Assembly: GCF_014649335.1 (NCBI RefSeq)
Contig: NZ_BMSV01000015.1
Location: 1-64,000 of the forward strand
Length of the DNA stretch: 64,000 bases
Direction of reading: 5' to 3'
From: Streptomyces roseolilacinus
GTDB lineage: Bacteria; Actinomycetota; Actinomycetes; Streptomycetales; Streptomycetaceae
Part shown: positions 54,423 to 61,738 of the stretch, in pieces
Position numbering within the stretch: position 1 is the first letter of the stretch
Layout of the letters: each line of letters opens with the position of its first letter
Notes under the pieces: model-generated
What the model was told of the DNA's origin: nothing
What the model saw: the letters and a program-made list of their open reading frames with translations, nothing else
The model's database searches: none
Program-made: the position numbers and the translations under genes

Positions 54423-55571
54423 ATGCACGAGCAGCAGCAGGAGAACGGCCCCCTCGCGGGCTTCACGGTCGGCGTCACCGCGGCCCGCCGCGCGGACGAG
54501 TTGGGCGCGCTGCTTCAGCGCCGGGGCGCGGCGGTCCTGCACGCCCCGGCACTGCGGATCGTGCCGCTCGCCGACGACGCGGAACTCCTCGAGGCGACCA
54601 GGGAACTCGTCGGCCGCGCCCCGGACGTCGTCGTGGCCACGACGGCGATCGGCTTCCGCGGCTGGCTGGAGGCCGCCGACGGCTGGGGGTACGGGGAGGA
54701 ACTGCTCGCCTGTCTGGGGCGGGCGCGGGTCCTCGCCCGGGGCCCCAAGGTGAAGGGCGCCGTACGGGCGGCCGGGCTGACCGAGGAGTGGTCGCCCGCC
54801 ATGGACTCGATGGCCGAGGTCCTCGACCGGCTCCTCGAACAGGGCGTCTCCGGCCACCGCGTCGCCCTCCAACTGCACGGCGAGCCGCTGCCCGGCTTCG
54901 TGGAGGCGCTGCGGGACGCCGGCGCGGAGGTCGTCGTCGTCCCCGTCTACCGGTGGATGCCGCCCGAGGACCTGGGCCCCCTGGACCGGCTCCTCGACGC
55001 GACCGTCGCCCGCGCCCTGGACGCGGTGACGTTCACCAGCGCTCCCGCCGCCGCGTCCCTCCTGGCCCGTGCCGAACACCGCGGGCTCCTCCCCGGTCTG
55101 CTGGACGCCCTGCGCCACGACGTCCTCGCCGCCTGCGTCGGCCCGGTCACCGCCGTACCGCTGCAGAGCCACGCCGTGGACACCGTCCAGCCGGCCCGCT
55201 TCCGGCTCGGCCCGCTGGTGCAGGTCCTGTGCCAGGAGCTGCCGGCCAGGGCCCGCACCCTGCCCGTCGCGGGCCGCCGCATCGAGATCCGCGGCCACGC
55301 GGTGCTGGTCGACGGGGAGTTGCGGCCCGTGCCGCCGGCCGGGATGTCCCTGCTCCACGCCCTGGCCCGCCGCCCCGGCTGGGTCGTCCCCCGCGCCGAG
55401 CTGCTGCGCGCCCTGCCCGGCGCGGGCCGCGACGAGCACGCCGTGGAGACCGCCATGGCCCGCCTCCGCGCGGCCCTGGGCGCCCCGAAACTGATCCAGA
55501 CGGTCGTCAAGCGCGGCTACCGCCTGGCCCTGGACCCCGCCGCCGAGACGACGCTCCAGGCCGGCGAGTAG
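54423..55571 (+). CDS. nnaR: NnaR: uroporphyrinogen-III synthase-like domain fused to winged-helix DNA-binding domain
   Basis: About 382 residues. An N-terminal HEM4-like domain (~10-270; GFTVGVTAARRADELGALLQ, VVATTAIGFRGWLEAAD, AVTFTSAPAAASLL) is joined to an OmpR-type winged helix (~285-375; GRRIEIRGHAVLVDGELRPV, LLHALARRPGWVVPRAELLR, VVKRGYRLAL). In S. coelicolor NnaR is a GlnR target and coactivator of nitrate/nitrite assimilation genes. The pairing with narK and the GlnR box before it agree. Residual synthase activity is unlikely but not excluded. ATG 54423 is chosen; the ribosome site is weak. Confidence 0.93.
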   Translation: MHEQQQENGPLAGFTVGVTAARRADELGALLQRRGAAVLHAPALRIVPLADDAELLEATRELVGRAPDVVVATTAIGFRGWLEAADGWGYGEELLACLGRARVLARGPKVKGAVRAAGLTEEWSPAMDSMAEVLDRLLEQGVSGHRVALQLHGEPLPGFVEALRDAGAEVVVVPVYRWMPPEDLGPLDRLLDATVARALDAVTFTSAPAAASLLARAEHRGLLPGLLDALRHDVLAACVGPVTAVPLQSHAVDTVQPARFRLGPLVQVLCQELPARARTLPVAGRRIEIRGHAVLVDGELRPVPPAGMSLLHALARRPGWVVPRAELLRALPGAGRDEHAVETAMARLRAALGAPKLIQTVVKRGYRLALDPAAETTLQAGE

Positions 55572-55701
55572 GGGCCCGCGCCCACGCCCCGCCCCGGACG
55601 CGGGGCGTCCCGCCGTGGTGCCCGCCGGCGGCAGCGGCCTCCCGGGAGTCCCGGGCGCGGGGCGCCGTCCGTCGCGCCCACCCTCGTGCACGCGTGACCT
55701 G

Positions 55702-55747
55702 CGCCGTTCGGCGCGGCCTGCCCACGCCGTTCAGCGCGGCCTGCCCG
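55702..55747 (+). repeat. 23-bp tandem duplication upstream of CGNR gene
   Basis: Two adjacent copies (55702-55724 and 55725-55747) beginning CGCCGTTC and continuing GCGCGGCCTGCCC differ at two positions. They lie 48-93 nt before the CGNR regulator start. Confidence 0.8.
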
Positions 55748-55794
55748 CGGGGTTCCGGCGAGGGGGTGGTCGGGGCAGGCTGGGGGGCGGAGCG

Positions 55795-56484
55795 GTGGGC
55801 GGTGACCCGAGGGGGCGACGGGGCGTGGAGGGTGGGCGGAGGTTCGACGCCGGGCGGTGGTGCCTGGAGTTGCTGGACGAGCCGGTCGCCGGCCCCGAGG
55901 GGCTCGCGCGGTGGCTCGTCGGGTGCGGCCTCGTGCCCGGGGGCACGCCGCTGACGGCCGTGGACGACACCTGGGTGGAACGTTTCGCCGAGCTGCGCGG
56001 CCACATCGACGTCCTGGTCCGCGCCGAGCTCGCCGGCCGCGCCCCGGCCGCCCCACCCGCCCCACCCGCCCCGCCTGCCTCGGCCGCCCCGCCTGTCCTG
56101 GCCGTCCTGCCCGTCCCACCCGTCCCGGCTGCCCTGGAGCGGCTCAACGGCCTCGCGGCCGCCGCCGCGCCCCCCGCCCCGCGTGCGGTGCCCGGCGCCG
56201 ACGGGCGGCTCGTGCGGGTCCTCGACGCCCCGCCCGGCTGCGGCGCCCTGCTCGCCGTCCTCGCCCGCGACGCCGTCGACCTGCTCACCGACCCCTGGGC
56301 GCGGGCGCGGCTGCGCCAGTGCGAGGGCGACCACTGCCACCGCGTCTACCTCGACACCTCCCGCGGCGCGCGCCGCCGTTGGTGCTCCAGCGAGACCTGC
56401 GGCAACCGCGAGCGCGTCGCCCGCCACCGCGCGCGTACGGGACGCGGGCGCGACGCCTCCGGGGAGACCTCCACGCCGCGTTGA
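55795..56484 (+). CDS. CGNR zinc-finger / ABATE domain regulator
   Basis: About 229 residues from GTG 55795. The N-terminal ABATE-like part has RRFDAGRWCLELLDEP; an Ala/Pro-rich linker covers ~85-125. The C-terminal CGNR zinc finger reads RLRQCEGDHCHRVYLDTSR then RRRWCSSETCGNRERVARHR, with the four zinc ligands and the CGNR signature. Such proteins are thought to be stress-response transcription factors. Start choice is uncertain: GTG 55825 is an alternative. Confidence 0.88.
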   Translation: MGGDPRGRRGVEGGRRFDAGRWCLELLDEPVAGPEGLARWLVGCGLVPGGTPLTAVDDTWVERFAELRGHIDVLVRAELAGRAPAAPPAPPAPPASAAPPVLAVLPVPPVPAALERLNGLAAAAAPPAPRAVPGADGRLVRVLDAPPGCGALLAVLARDAVDLLTDPWARARLRQCEGDHCHRVYLDTSRGARRRWCSSETCGNRERVARHRARTGRGRDASGETSTPR

Positions 56485-56654
56485 GGGGTTCGGCTCCGGC
56501 CCGCGCCCCGCGGAGGGGCGAGCCGGCCGGGGAGGGCGGCCACCGGTGCCGCCCGGCACGTCCGCGGCGGCCCCGCCGGGAGGGCCCGACTGACAGCGGG
56601 GCGAACGTGGCGTACCCTCGACGGCTGCCCAGTGCACGTCAGAAGGGGGCCACG

Positions 56655-58961
56655 GTGGCCGCGCAGGAAGCCGTCGACTCGGTACGGGACCGTGAGGTCG
56701 CGGTGGAGCAGGACCACCTGGACCAGGTGTACCGCCGTCTCGAGGAGAAGATCCACGAGGCGGAGTTCCTCATGCACGACGCCGCCCAGCGCGGCCAGGT
56801 CGGGACGCCCGGCGCGCTCGCCGAGCGGGACGCGCAGGTGTTCCGCGCCGGCGTCCACCTCAACCGCCTGAACAGCGAGTTCGAGGACTTCCTCTTCGGC
56901 CGCATCGACCTCCTGAGGGGCAAGGACGGCAAGAAGGGCCCCGACGGCGCGTACACCTCCGTCGAGCCCGCCGACGACGCCGTGCGGCCCGACGGCACCG
57001 CCGAGATCGCCGAGACCCTCCACATCGGCCGCATCGGCGTGCTCGACGCCGACTACAGCCCGCTCGTCATCGACTGGCGCGCCCCCGCCGCGGCGCCGTT
57101 CTACCGGGCCACGCCCGTCGACCCGGGCCGCGTGGTGCGCCGCCGCGTCATCCGCTCCAAGGGCCGCCGCGTCCTCGGCGTCGAGGACGACCTGATGCGC
57201 CCGGAGCTGATCGCGACGCTCGACGGCGCCGAGCTGCCCGTCATCGGCGACGGCGCCCTGATGGCCGCGCTGGGCCAGGCCCGCAGCCACACGATGCGCG
57301 ACATCGTGTCGTCCATCCAGGCCGAGCAGGACCTCGTCATCCGCGCGCCCGCCGCGTCCGTCACGTACGTCGAAGGCGGCCCCGGCACCGGCAAGACCGC
57401 CGTCGCCCTGCACCGCGCCGCGTACCTGCTCTACCAGGACCGCCGCCGGTACGCCGGGGGCATCCTCATCGTCTCGCCGACGCCGCTGCTCGTCGCCTAC
57501 ACCGAGGGCGTCCTGCCGTCGCTCGGCGAGGAGGGCCAGGTCGCCATCCGCGCCGTCGGCAGCCTCGTCGACGGCGTCGAGGCCACCGCGTACGACGACC
57601 CGGCCGTCGCCCGCGTCAAGGGCTCCTCCCGGATGCTGAAGGTGCTGCGCAAGGCCGCCCGCGGCGCCCTGGAGCGGGGCGAGGCCCCCGACCGGCTGCG
57701 CGTCGTCGCCTTCGGCCGGCGTATCGAGCTGGAGGCCGAGGAACTGCGGCGCATCCGCCACGCGGCCCTCGGCGGCACCGCGCCCGTCAACCTGCTCCGC
57801 CCGCGCGCCCGGCGCCTCGTCCTGGACGCCCTGTACGCGAAGTCGGGCGGCGCCGCCCGCCAGACCGACCCGGAGCTCGCCGCCGAGCTGCGCTCCTCCT
57901 TCGACGAGGACGTCACCTCGGAGGACTCCTTCACCGCGTTCCTGGACGCCTGGTGGCCCGAGCTGACCCCGCGCGGCGTGCTGGCCGCGATGGCCGACGA
58001 GAAGCGCCTGGGCCGCTGGGCGCGCCGCGTCCTCAACCCCGGCGAGGTGCGCCGCCTGGCCCGCTCGCTGCGCCGCGACGCGTACTCCGTGCACGACGTG
58101 GCCCTCCTCGACGAGCTGCAGACGCTGCTCGGCGCCCCCGCCCGACCGCGCCGCAGACGGGAGCTGGACCCGCTGGACCAGCTGACCGGCCTGGAGGAGC
58201 TGATGCCGGTACGGGAGGAGTCGCAGCGCGAACGGGCCGAGCGGCTGGCGCAGGAGCGCACCGAGTACGCGCACGTCATCGTCGACGAGGCGCAGGACCT
58301 CACGCCCATGCAGTGGCGCATGGTCGGCCGCCGCGGCCGGCACGCCACGTGGACGGTCGTCGGGGACCCGGCGCAGTCGTCCTGGTCGGTCCCGGACGAG
58401 GCCGCGGAGGCGCGCGACGAGGCCCTGGGCACCCGCCCGCGCCGCCGCTTCACCCTCACGGTGAACTACCGCAACCCCGCCGAGATCGCCGAGCTGGCCG
58501 CGAGGGTCCTGGCCCTGGCGATGCCCGGCGCCCAGTCGCCGCGCGCGGTGCGCTCCACGGGCGTGGAGCCCCGTTTCACGGCCGTGGGCGACCGGGACCC
58601 CGCCGAGGTCGTCCGGGAGGAGGCGCGCCGCCTGCTGGAGCGCGTGGACGGCACCGTGGGCGTCGTGGTCGCCATGAACCGGCGGGAGCAGGTGGCGGGC
58701 TGGCTGGCCGGCCTGGACTCCGACGCCCCCCTGGGCGAGGGGGGCCGGGGGAGGGTCGTGGTGCTGGGCAGCCTGGAGGCCAAGGGCCTGGAGTACGACG
58801 CGACCGTGGTCGTCTCGCCGGCCGAGATCGCCGACGAGTCCCCGGCCGGCCTCCGGGTGCTGTACGTGGCGCTGACCCGCGCCACGCAGCAGCTGACGGT
58901 CGTCGCCGGGCGGCGCGACGAACCCGACGAGGCGGGGGTTCCGGATCTGCTGCGCGACTGA
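56655..58961 (+). CDS. helD: HelD-type RNA polymerase-recycling ATPase (UvrD-like superfamily 1)
   Basis: 768 residues. The N-terminal coiled-coil arm (~10-95; RRLEEKIHEAEFLMHD) is typical of HelD secondary-channel insertion. LDADYSPLVIDWRAPAAAPFYR is a HelD family hallmark. Walker A is VEGGPGTGKTAVALHRAAYL (~238-257), Walker B VIVDEAQDLTPMQWRMVGRR (~537-556), and motif VI lies in YVALTRATQQLTVV. HelD removes stalled RNA polymerase from nucleic acid; some Streptomyces HelRs give rifampicin tolerance. No rifamycin-associated palindrome is seen upstream. GTG 56655 has AAGGGGG upstream. TACCCT at 56612 may be its -10. Confidence 0.93.
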   Translation: MAAQEAVDSVRDREVAVEQDHLDQVYRRLEEKIHEAEFLMHDAAQRGQVGTPGALAERDAQVFRAGVHLNRLNSEFEDFLFGRIDLLRGKDGKKGPDGAYTSVEPADDAVRPDGTAEIAETLHIGRIGVLDADYSPLVIDWRAPAAAPFYRATPVDPGRVVRRRVIRSKGRRVLGVEDDLMRPELIATLDGAELPVIGDGALMAALGQARSHTMRDIVSSIQAEQDLVIRAPAASVTYVEGGPGTGKTAVALHRAAYLLYQDRRRYAGGILIVSPTPLLVAYTEGVLPSLGEEGQVAIRAVGSLVDGVEATAYDDPAVARVKGSSRMLKVLRKAARGALERGEAPDRLRVVAFGRRIELEAEELRRIRHAALGGTAPVNLLRPRARRLVLDALYAKSGGAARQTDPELAAELRSSFDEDVTSEDSFTAFLDAWWPELTPRGVLAAMADEKRLGRWARRVLNPGEVRRLARSLRRDAYSVHDVALLDELQTLLGAPARPRRRRELDPLDQLTGLEELMPVREESQRERAERLAQERTEYAHVIVDEAQDLTPMQWRMVGRRGRHATWTVVGDPAQSSWSVPDEAAEARDEALGTRPRRRFTLTVNYRNPAEIAELAARVLALAMPGAQSPRAVRSTGVEPRFTAVGDRDPAEVVREEARRLLERVDGTVGVVVAMNRREQVAGWLAGLDSDAPLGEGGRGRVVVLGSLEAKGLEYDATVVVSPAEIADESPAGLRVLYVALTRATQQLTVVAGRRDEPDEAGVPDLLRD

Positions 58962-58983
58962 ATCCCGGAGGGTTTGTTAGCCT
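58954..58983 (+). promoter_or_regulatory. Promoter of putative small RNA
   Basis: TAGCCT (58978-58983) with CGACTG (58955-58960) 17 nt upstream. The predicted transcription start is near 58989, just at the closing stem of the RNA. Confidence 0.45.
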
Positions 58984-58988
58984 GGTGG

Positions 58989-59135
58989 TGACACCGGCTC
59001 GATCCAAGCCCCCGGGCCCAACCTTCGTCGCTGCGAGCGACCACTTGCCGCGAGGCGAGCATGGCGGGTCGGTGTCACTGAACGCGAAGCGGGTCCGCGC
59101 CATCCGAGGTGATGGCGCGGACCCGCTTCCTTTTT
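58989..59135 (+). ncRNA. Putative structured small RNA between helD and malic enzyme
   Basis: About 147 nt without coding potential. A closing stem, GTGACACCG (58988-58996) with CGGTGTCAC (59070-59078), encloses a hairpin GTCGCT-GCG-AGCGAC (~59027-59041) and C-rich single-stranded segments (CCCCCGGGCCC). A very strong intrinsic terminator then ends it at 59131-59135. A promoter-like -10 lies directly upstream. It could instead be the helD trailer or a leader attenuator of malic enzyme. No Rfam family is assigned. Confidence 0.55.
59086..59135 (+). terminator. Very strong intrinsic terminator
   Basis: A perfect 19-bp stem (GAAGCGGGTCCGCGCCATC with its complement), 6-nt loop, followed by CTTTTT. 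It is the only terminator seen in the window with a clear U-tract of five. Confidence 0.92.
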
Positions 59136-59194
59136 GCCTCACGTCTCTCGTATGGTGGAAAAGAATTTCCGAAAACAAAACGACCGTATTACCT

Positions 59195-59210
59195 CCTACC
59201 GGCAGGTAGG
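59195..59210. promoter_or_regulatory. Operator-like dyad upstream of malic enzyme
   Basis: CCTACC-GGCA-GGTAGG, a perfect 6-4-6 dyad, lies 80-95 nt before the malic-enzyme ATG. It follows an unusually AT-rich stretch (59155-59190). TATGGT at 59150 may be a -10. The dyad resembles TetR-family operators. Confidence 0.5.
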
Positions 59211-59289
59211 TGCGACGATCGGAAGGCCCCGCACGGCCCGTGCCGTGCCGGGGCGGCAGCGAAGCTAGGGAAAGCAGAGGAAGTCGGCC

Positions 59290-60714
59290 ATGGCAACGGC
59301 GCCCAGCGTCTCGTACTCGATGACGGTCCGGCTGGAGGTGCCCGCGAGCGGAACAGCGGTCTCCCAGCTCACCACGGCCGTGGAGTCCTCCGGCGGCTCC
59401 GTCACCGGCCTCGACGTGACCGCGTCCGGCCACGAGAAGCTGCGGATCGACGTGACCATCGCGGCCACCTCGACCGCGCACGCCGACGAGATCGTCGGCA
59501 AGCTGCGCGGCATCGAGGGCGTCACCCTCGGCAAGGTCTCGGACCGTACGTTCCTCATGCACCTCGGCGGCAAGATCGAGATGGCGTCGAAGCACCCCAT
59601 CCGCAACCGCGACGACCTGTCCATGATCTACACGCCGGGCGTCGCCCGCGTGTGCATGGCCATCGCCGAGAACCCCGAGGACGCCCGCCGCCTCACCATC
59701 AAGCGCAACTCCGTCGCCGTCGTCACGGACGGCTCCGCCGTGCTCGGCCTCGGCAACATCGGCCCGAAGGCCGCGCTGCCGGTCATGGAGGGCAAGGCGG
59801 CGCTGTTCAAGCGGTTCGCCGGGATCGACGCCTGGCCGATCTGCCTGGACACGCAGGACTCCGACGCCATCGTCGAGATCGTCAAGGCCATCGCGCCCGG
59901 GTTCGCCGGCATCAACCTGGAGGACATCTCCGCGCCCCGCTGCTTCGAGATCGAGGCGCGGCTGCGGGAGGCCCTCGACATCCCGGTCTTCCACGACGAC
60001 CAGCACGGCACCGCGATCGTCGTCCTCGCCGCCCTCACCAACGCCCTGCGCGTCGTCGGCAAGGCCGTCGGGGACGTCCGCGTCGTCATGTCCGGCGCCG
60101 GCGCCGCCGGTACGGCCATCCTGAAGCTGCTCATCGCGGCGGGCGTCAAGCACGCGGTCGTCGCCGACATCCACGGCGTCGTCCACGCCGGCCGCGAGGA
60201 CCTGGTGGACGCCGCACCGGAGTCCCCGCTGCGCTGGATCGCCGACAACACCAACCCCGAGGGCGTCACCGGCACGCTGAAGGAGGCCGTGCGCGGCGCC
60301 GACGTCTTCATCGGCGTCTCCGCCCCGAACGTCCTCGACGGCGACGACGTGGCCGCCATGGCCGACGACGCCATCGTGTTCGCGCTCGCGAACCCGGACC
60401 CCGAGGTCGACCCGGCCGTCGCCCGCCAGACGGCCGCCGTGGTGGCCACCGGCCGGTCGGACTTCCCGAACCAGATCAACAACGTGCTGGTGTTCCCGGG
60501 CGTGTTCCGCGGCCTGCTCGACGCCCAGTCGCGTACGGTCAACACCGACATGATGCTCGCGGCGGCGACCGCCCTGGCGGACGTCGTCACCGACGAGGAA
60601 CTGAACCCGAACTACATCATCCCGTCGGTCTTCAACGACAAGGTCGCGGGTGCCGTGGCCGGTGCCGTACGCAACGCGGCGAAGGCCGCCGCGGCGGACG
60701 CGAAGCCGCTCTGA
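59290..60714 (+). CDS. NAD-dependent malic enzyme with N-terminal ACT domain
   Basis: 474 residues. Oxidative decarboxylation of malate to pyruvate. An ACT domain (~8-85) precedes the malic N-domain (MIYTPGVARVCMAIAENP, IKRNSVAVVTDGSAVLGLGN, VFHDDQHGTAIVVLAALTNA). The NAD-binding domain has VVMSGAGAAGTAILKLL and VFALANPDPEVDP. This ACT-fused short form is the usual actinobacterial NAD-malic enzyme. The ATG follows GCAGAGGAAGTCGGCC, a clear ribosome site. Its upstream region contains a terminator-ended RNA and an operator-like dyad, so expression is likely regulated. Confidence 0.95.
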   Translation: MATAPSVSYSMTVRLEVPASGTAVSQLTTAVESSGGSVTGLDVTASGHEKLRIDVTIAATSTAHADEIVGKLRGIEGVTLGKVSDRTFLMHLGGKIEMASKHPIRNRDDLSMIYTPGVARVCMAIAENPEDARRLTIKRNSVAVVTDGSAVLGLGNIGPKAALPVMEGKAALFKRFAGIDAWPICLDTQDSDAIVEIVKAIAPGFAGINLEDISAPRCFEIEARLREALDIPVFHDDQHGTAIVVLAALTNALRVVGKAVGDVRVVMSGAGAAGTAILKLLIAAGVKHAVVADIHGVVHAGREDLVDAAPESPLRWIADNTNPEGVTGTLKEAVRGADVFIGVSAPNVLDGDDVAAMADDAIVFALANPDPEVDPAVARQTAAVVATGRSDFPNQINNVLVFPGVFRGLLDAQSRTVNTDMMLAAATALADVVTDEELNPNYIIPSVFNDKVAGAVAGAVRNAAKAAAADAKPL

Positions 60715-60739
60715 GGCCGCTCACGGGGTGTGACGGTAC

Positions 60740-60777
60740 GCACGGTCACGCGGCGCCCGGCGCGTCGCGGACCGTGC
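60740..60777 (+). terminator. Malic enzyme terminator
   Basis: GCACGGTC / GACCGTGC with further inner CGCG and GGCGCC pairings, 25 nt after the stop codon. Confidence 0.65.
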
Positions 60778-61053
60778 CCTTCCGCGTCCACCCGTAGGGT
60801 TGCGGTTCGTCTCCGGGACGCCTCCGCGCGGGCCGCCGCGCAGCCGACCGGACGTCATCAGGACGGGGCTGTGGCGCTTTTCGTGTGACTCCGGAGGGCG
60901 CCGGATTGGCTTTCCCGCCGCTGGTGGGGGCAGGATGCGTATTCGGGCGCGAGGGTCTGACGGCAGACCCGGGTCCGAGCACTGTCCTAGGGCCCTGGCA
61001 GCATCGGCTTCGATCTCACGCCTCACAGGCAAGAAGAACACGGGAGTAACAAC
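60778..61053 (+). promoter_or_regulatory. hupA upstream region
   Basis: With the preceding terminator this fills a 339-nt gap. TTGGCT (60906-60911) may be a -35 with CAGGAT (60931-60936) as a weak -10 (19-nt spacing). A CTGTCCTAGGGCCCTGGCAG dyad lies at ~60980-61000. The GGGAG ribosome site is 8 nt before the hupA ATG. The leader is probably ~100 nt long. Confidence 0.4.
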
Positions 61054-61335
61054 ATGAACCGCAGTGAGCTGGTGGCCGCCCTGGCCGACCGCGCCGAGGT
61101 GACCCGCAAGGACGCCGACGCCGTGCTGGCCGCGCTCGCCGAGACCATCGGTGAGGTCGTCGCCAAGGGTGACGAGAAGGTCACCATCCCCGGCTTCCTG
61201 ACCTTCGAGCGCACCCACCGTGCCGCTCGCACCGCTCGTAACCCGCAGACCGGCGAGCCGATCAACATCCCGGCCGGTTACAGCGTGAAGGTCTCCGCGG
61301 GCTCGAAGCTCAAGGAAGCCGCCAAGGGCAAGTAA
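61054..61335 (+). CDS. hupA: Nucleoid-associated HU protein
   Basis: 93 residues. Begins MNRSELVAALADRAEVTRKD. The DNA-binding arm is TARNPQTGEPINIPAGYSVK, with the conserved Pro at the tip, and the GFLTFERTHRAAR beta strand precedes it. This is the short HU (HupA type) of vegetative growth, without the Lys/Ala-rich tail of HupS. Strong ribosome site CGGGAG. Confidence 0.98.
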   Translation: MNRSELVAALADRAEVTRKDADAVLAALAETIGEVVAKGDEKVTIPGFLTFERTHRAARTARNPQTGEPINIPAGYSVKVSAGSKLKEAAKGK

Positions 61336-61356
61336 GCCCCCACAGGCGTGTGAAGA

Positions 61357-61385
61357 GGGCGGCCACCCCCACGGGGTGGCCGCCC
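61357..61385 (+). terminator. hupA terminator
   Basis: A perfect 13-bp stem (GGGCGGCCACCCC / GGGGTGGCCGCCC) with a 3-nt loop, followed by TTCTCTT, 22 nt after the stop codon. Confidence 0.9.
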
Positions 61386-61435
61386 TTCTCTTCGCCCGCG
61401 TACGGCCCCTCCCAGGGCCTTCACGCGGCATATGC

Positions 61436-61476
61436 ACGACGACGGCCCCCCGTTCACCACGGGGGGCCGTCGTCGT
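61436..61476. terminator. Bidirectional hairpin between hupA and murA
   Basis: A perfect 17-bp stem (ACGACGACGGCCCCCCG with its complement) and 7-nt loop TTCACCA. It probably ends the minus-strand murA transcript, which also runs through the duplicated murA tail. Confidence 0.85.
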
Positions 61477-61532
61477 CACGAACGCAAGGTGACGCTCCGT
61501 CAGAAAGCCGTCACGCCCGGGGACGTGGCCGT

Positions 61533-61619
61533 CGGCCGGGGGCCGCTCGGGGTGGCCGTCAGACGGTCTGTGCGCCCGGCAGCTCGACCTTCGCGCCCAG
61601 CACCACCAGCTTCTGCATG
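61533..61619 (-). repeat. Duplicated 3' end of murA (distal copy)
   Basis: 87 nt identical to 61652-61738 (offset 119 nt). It repeats the last 20 codons of murA, its TGA and 26 nt of trailer. It is separated from the true murA end by 32 nt holding a CCGGGGG-CGA-CCCCCGG hairpin. It is not translated as part of MurA. Confidence 0.95.
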
Positions 61620-61651
61620 CCGTGCTGTCCCGGGGGCGACCCCCGGACCCC

Positions 61652-61738
61652 CGGCCGGGGGCCGCTCGGGGTGGCCGTCAGACGGTCTGTGCGCCCGGCA
61701 GCTCGACCTTCGCGCCCAGCACCACCAGCTTCTGCATG
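61652..61738 (-). repeat. Duplicated 3' end of murA (proximal copy, in gene)
   Basis: The in-gene copy of the 87-nt direct repeat. It covers the current C-terminal codons and stop codon of murA. Confidence 0.95.
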
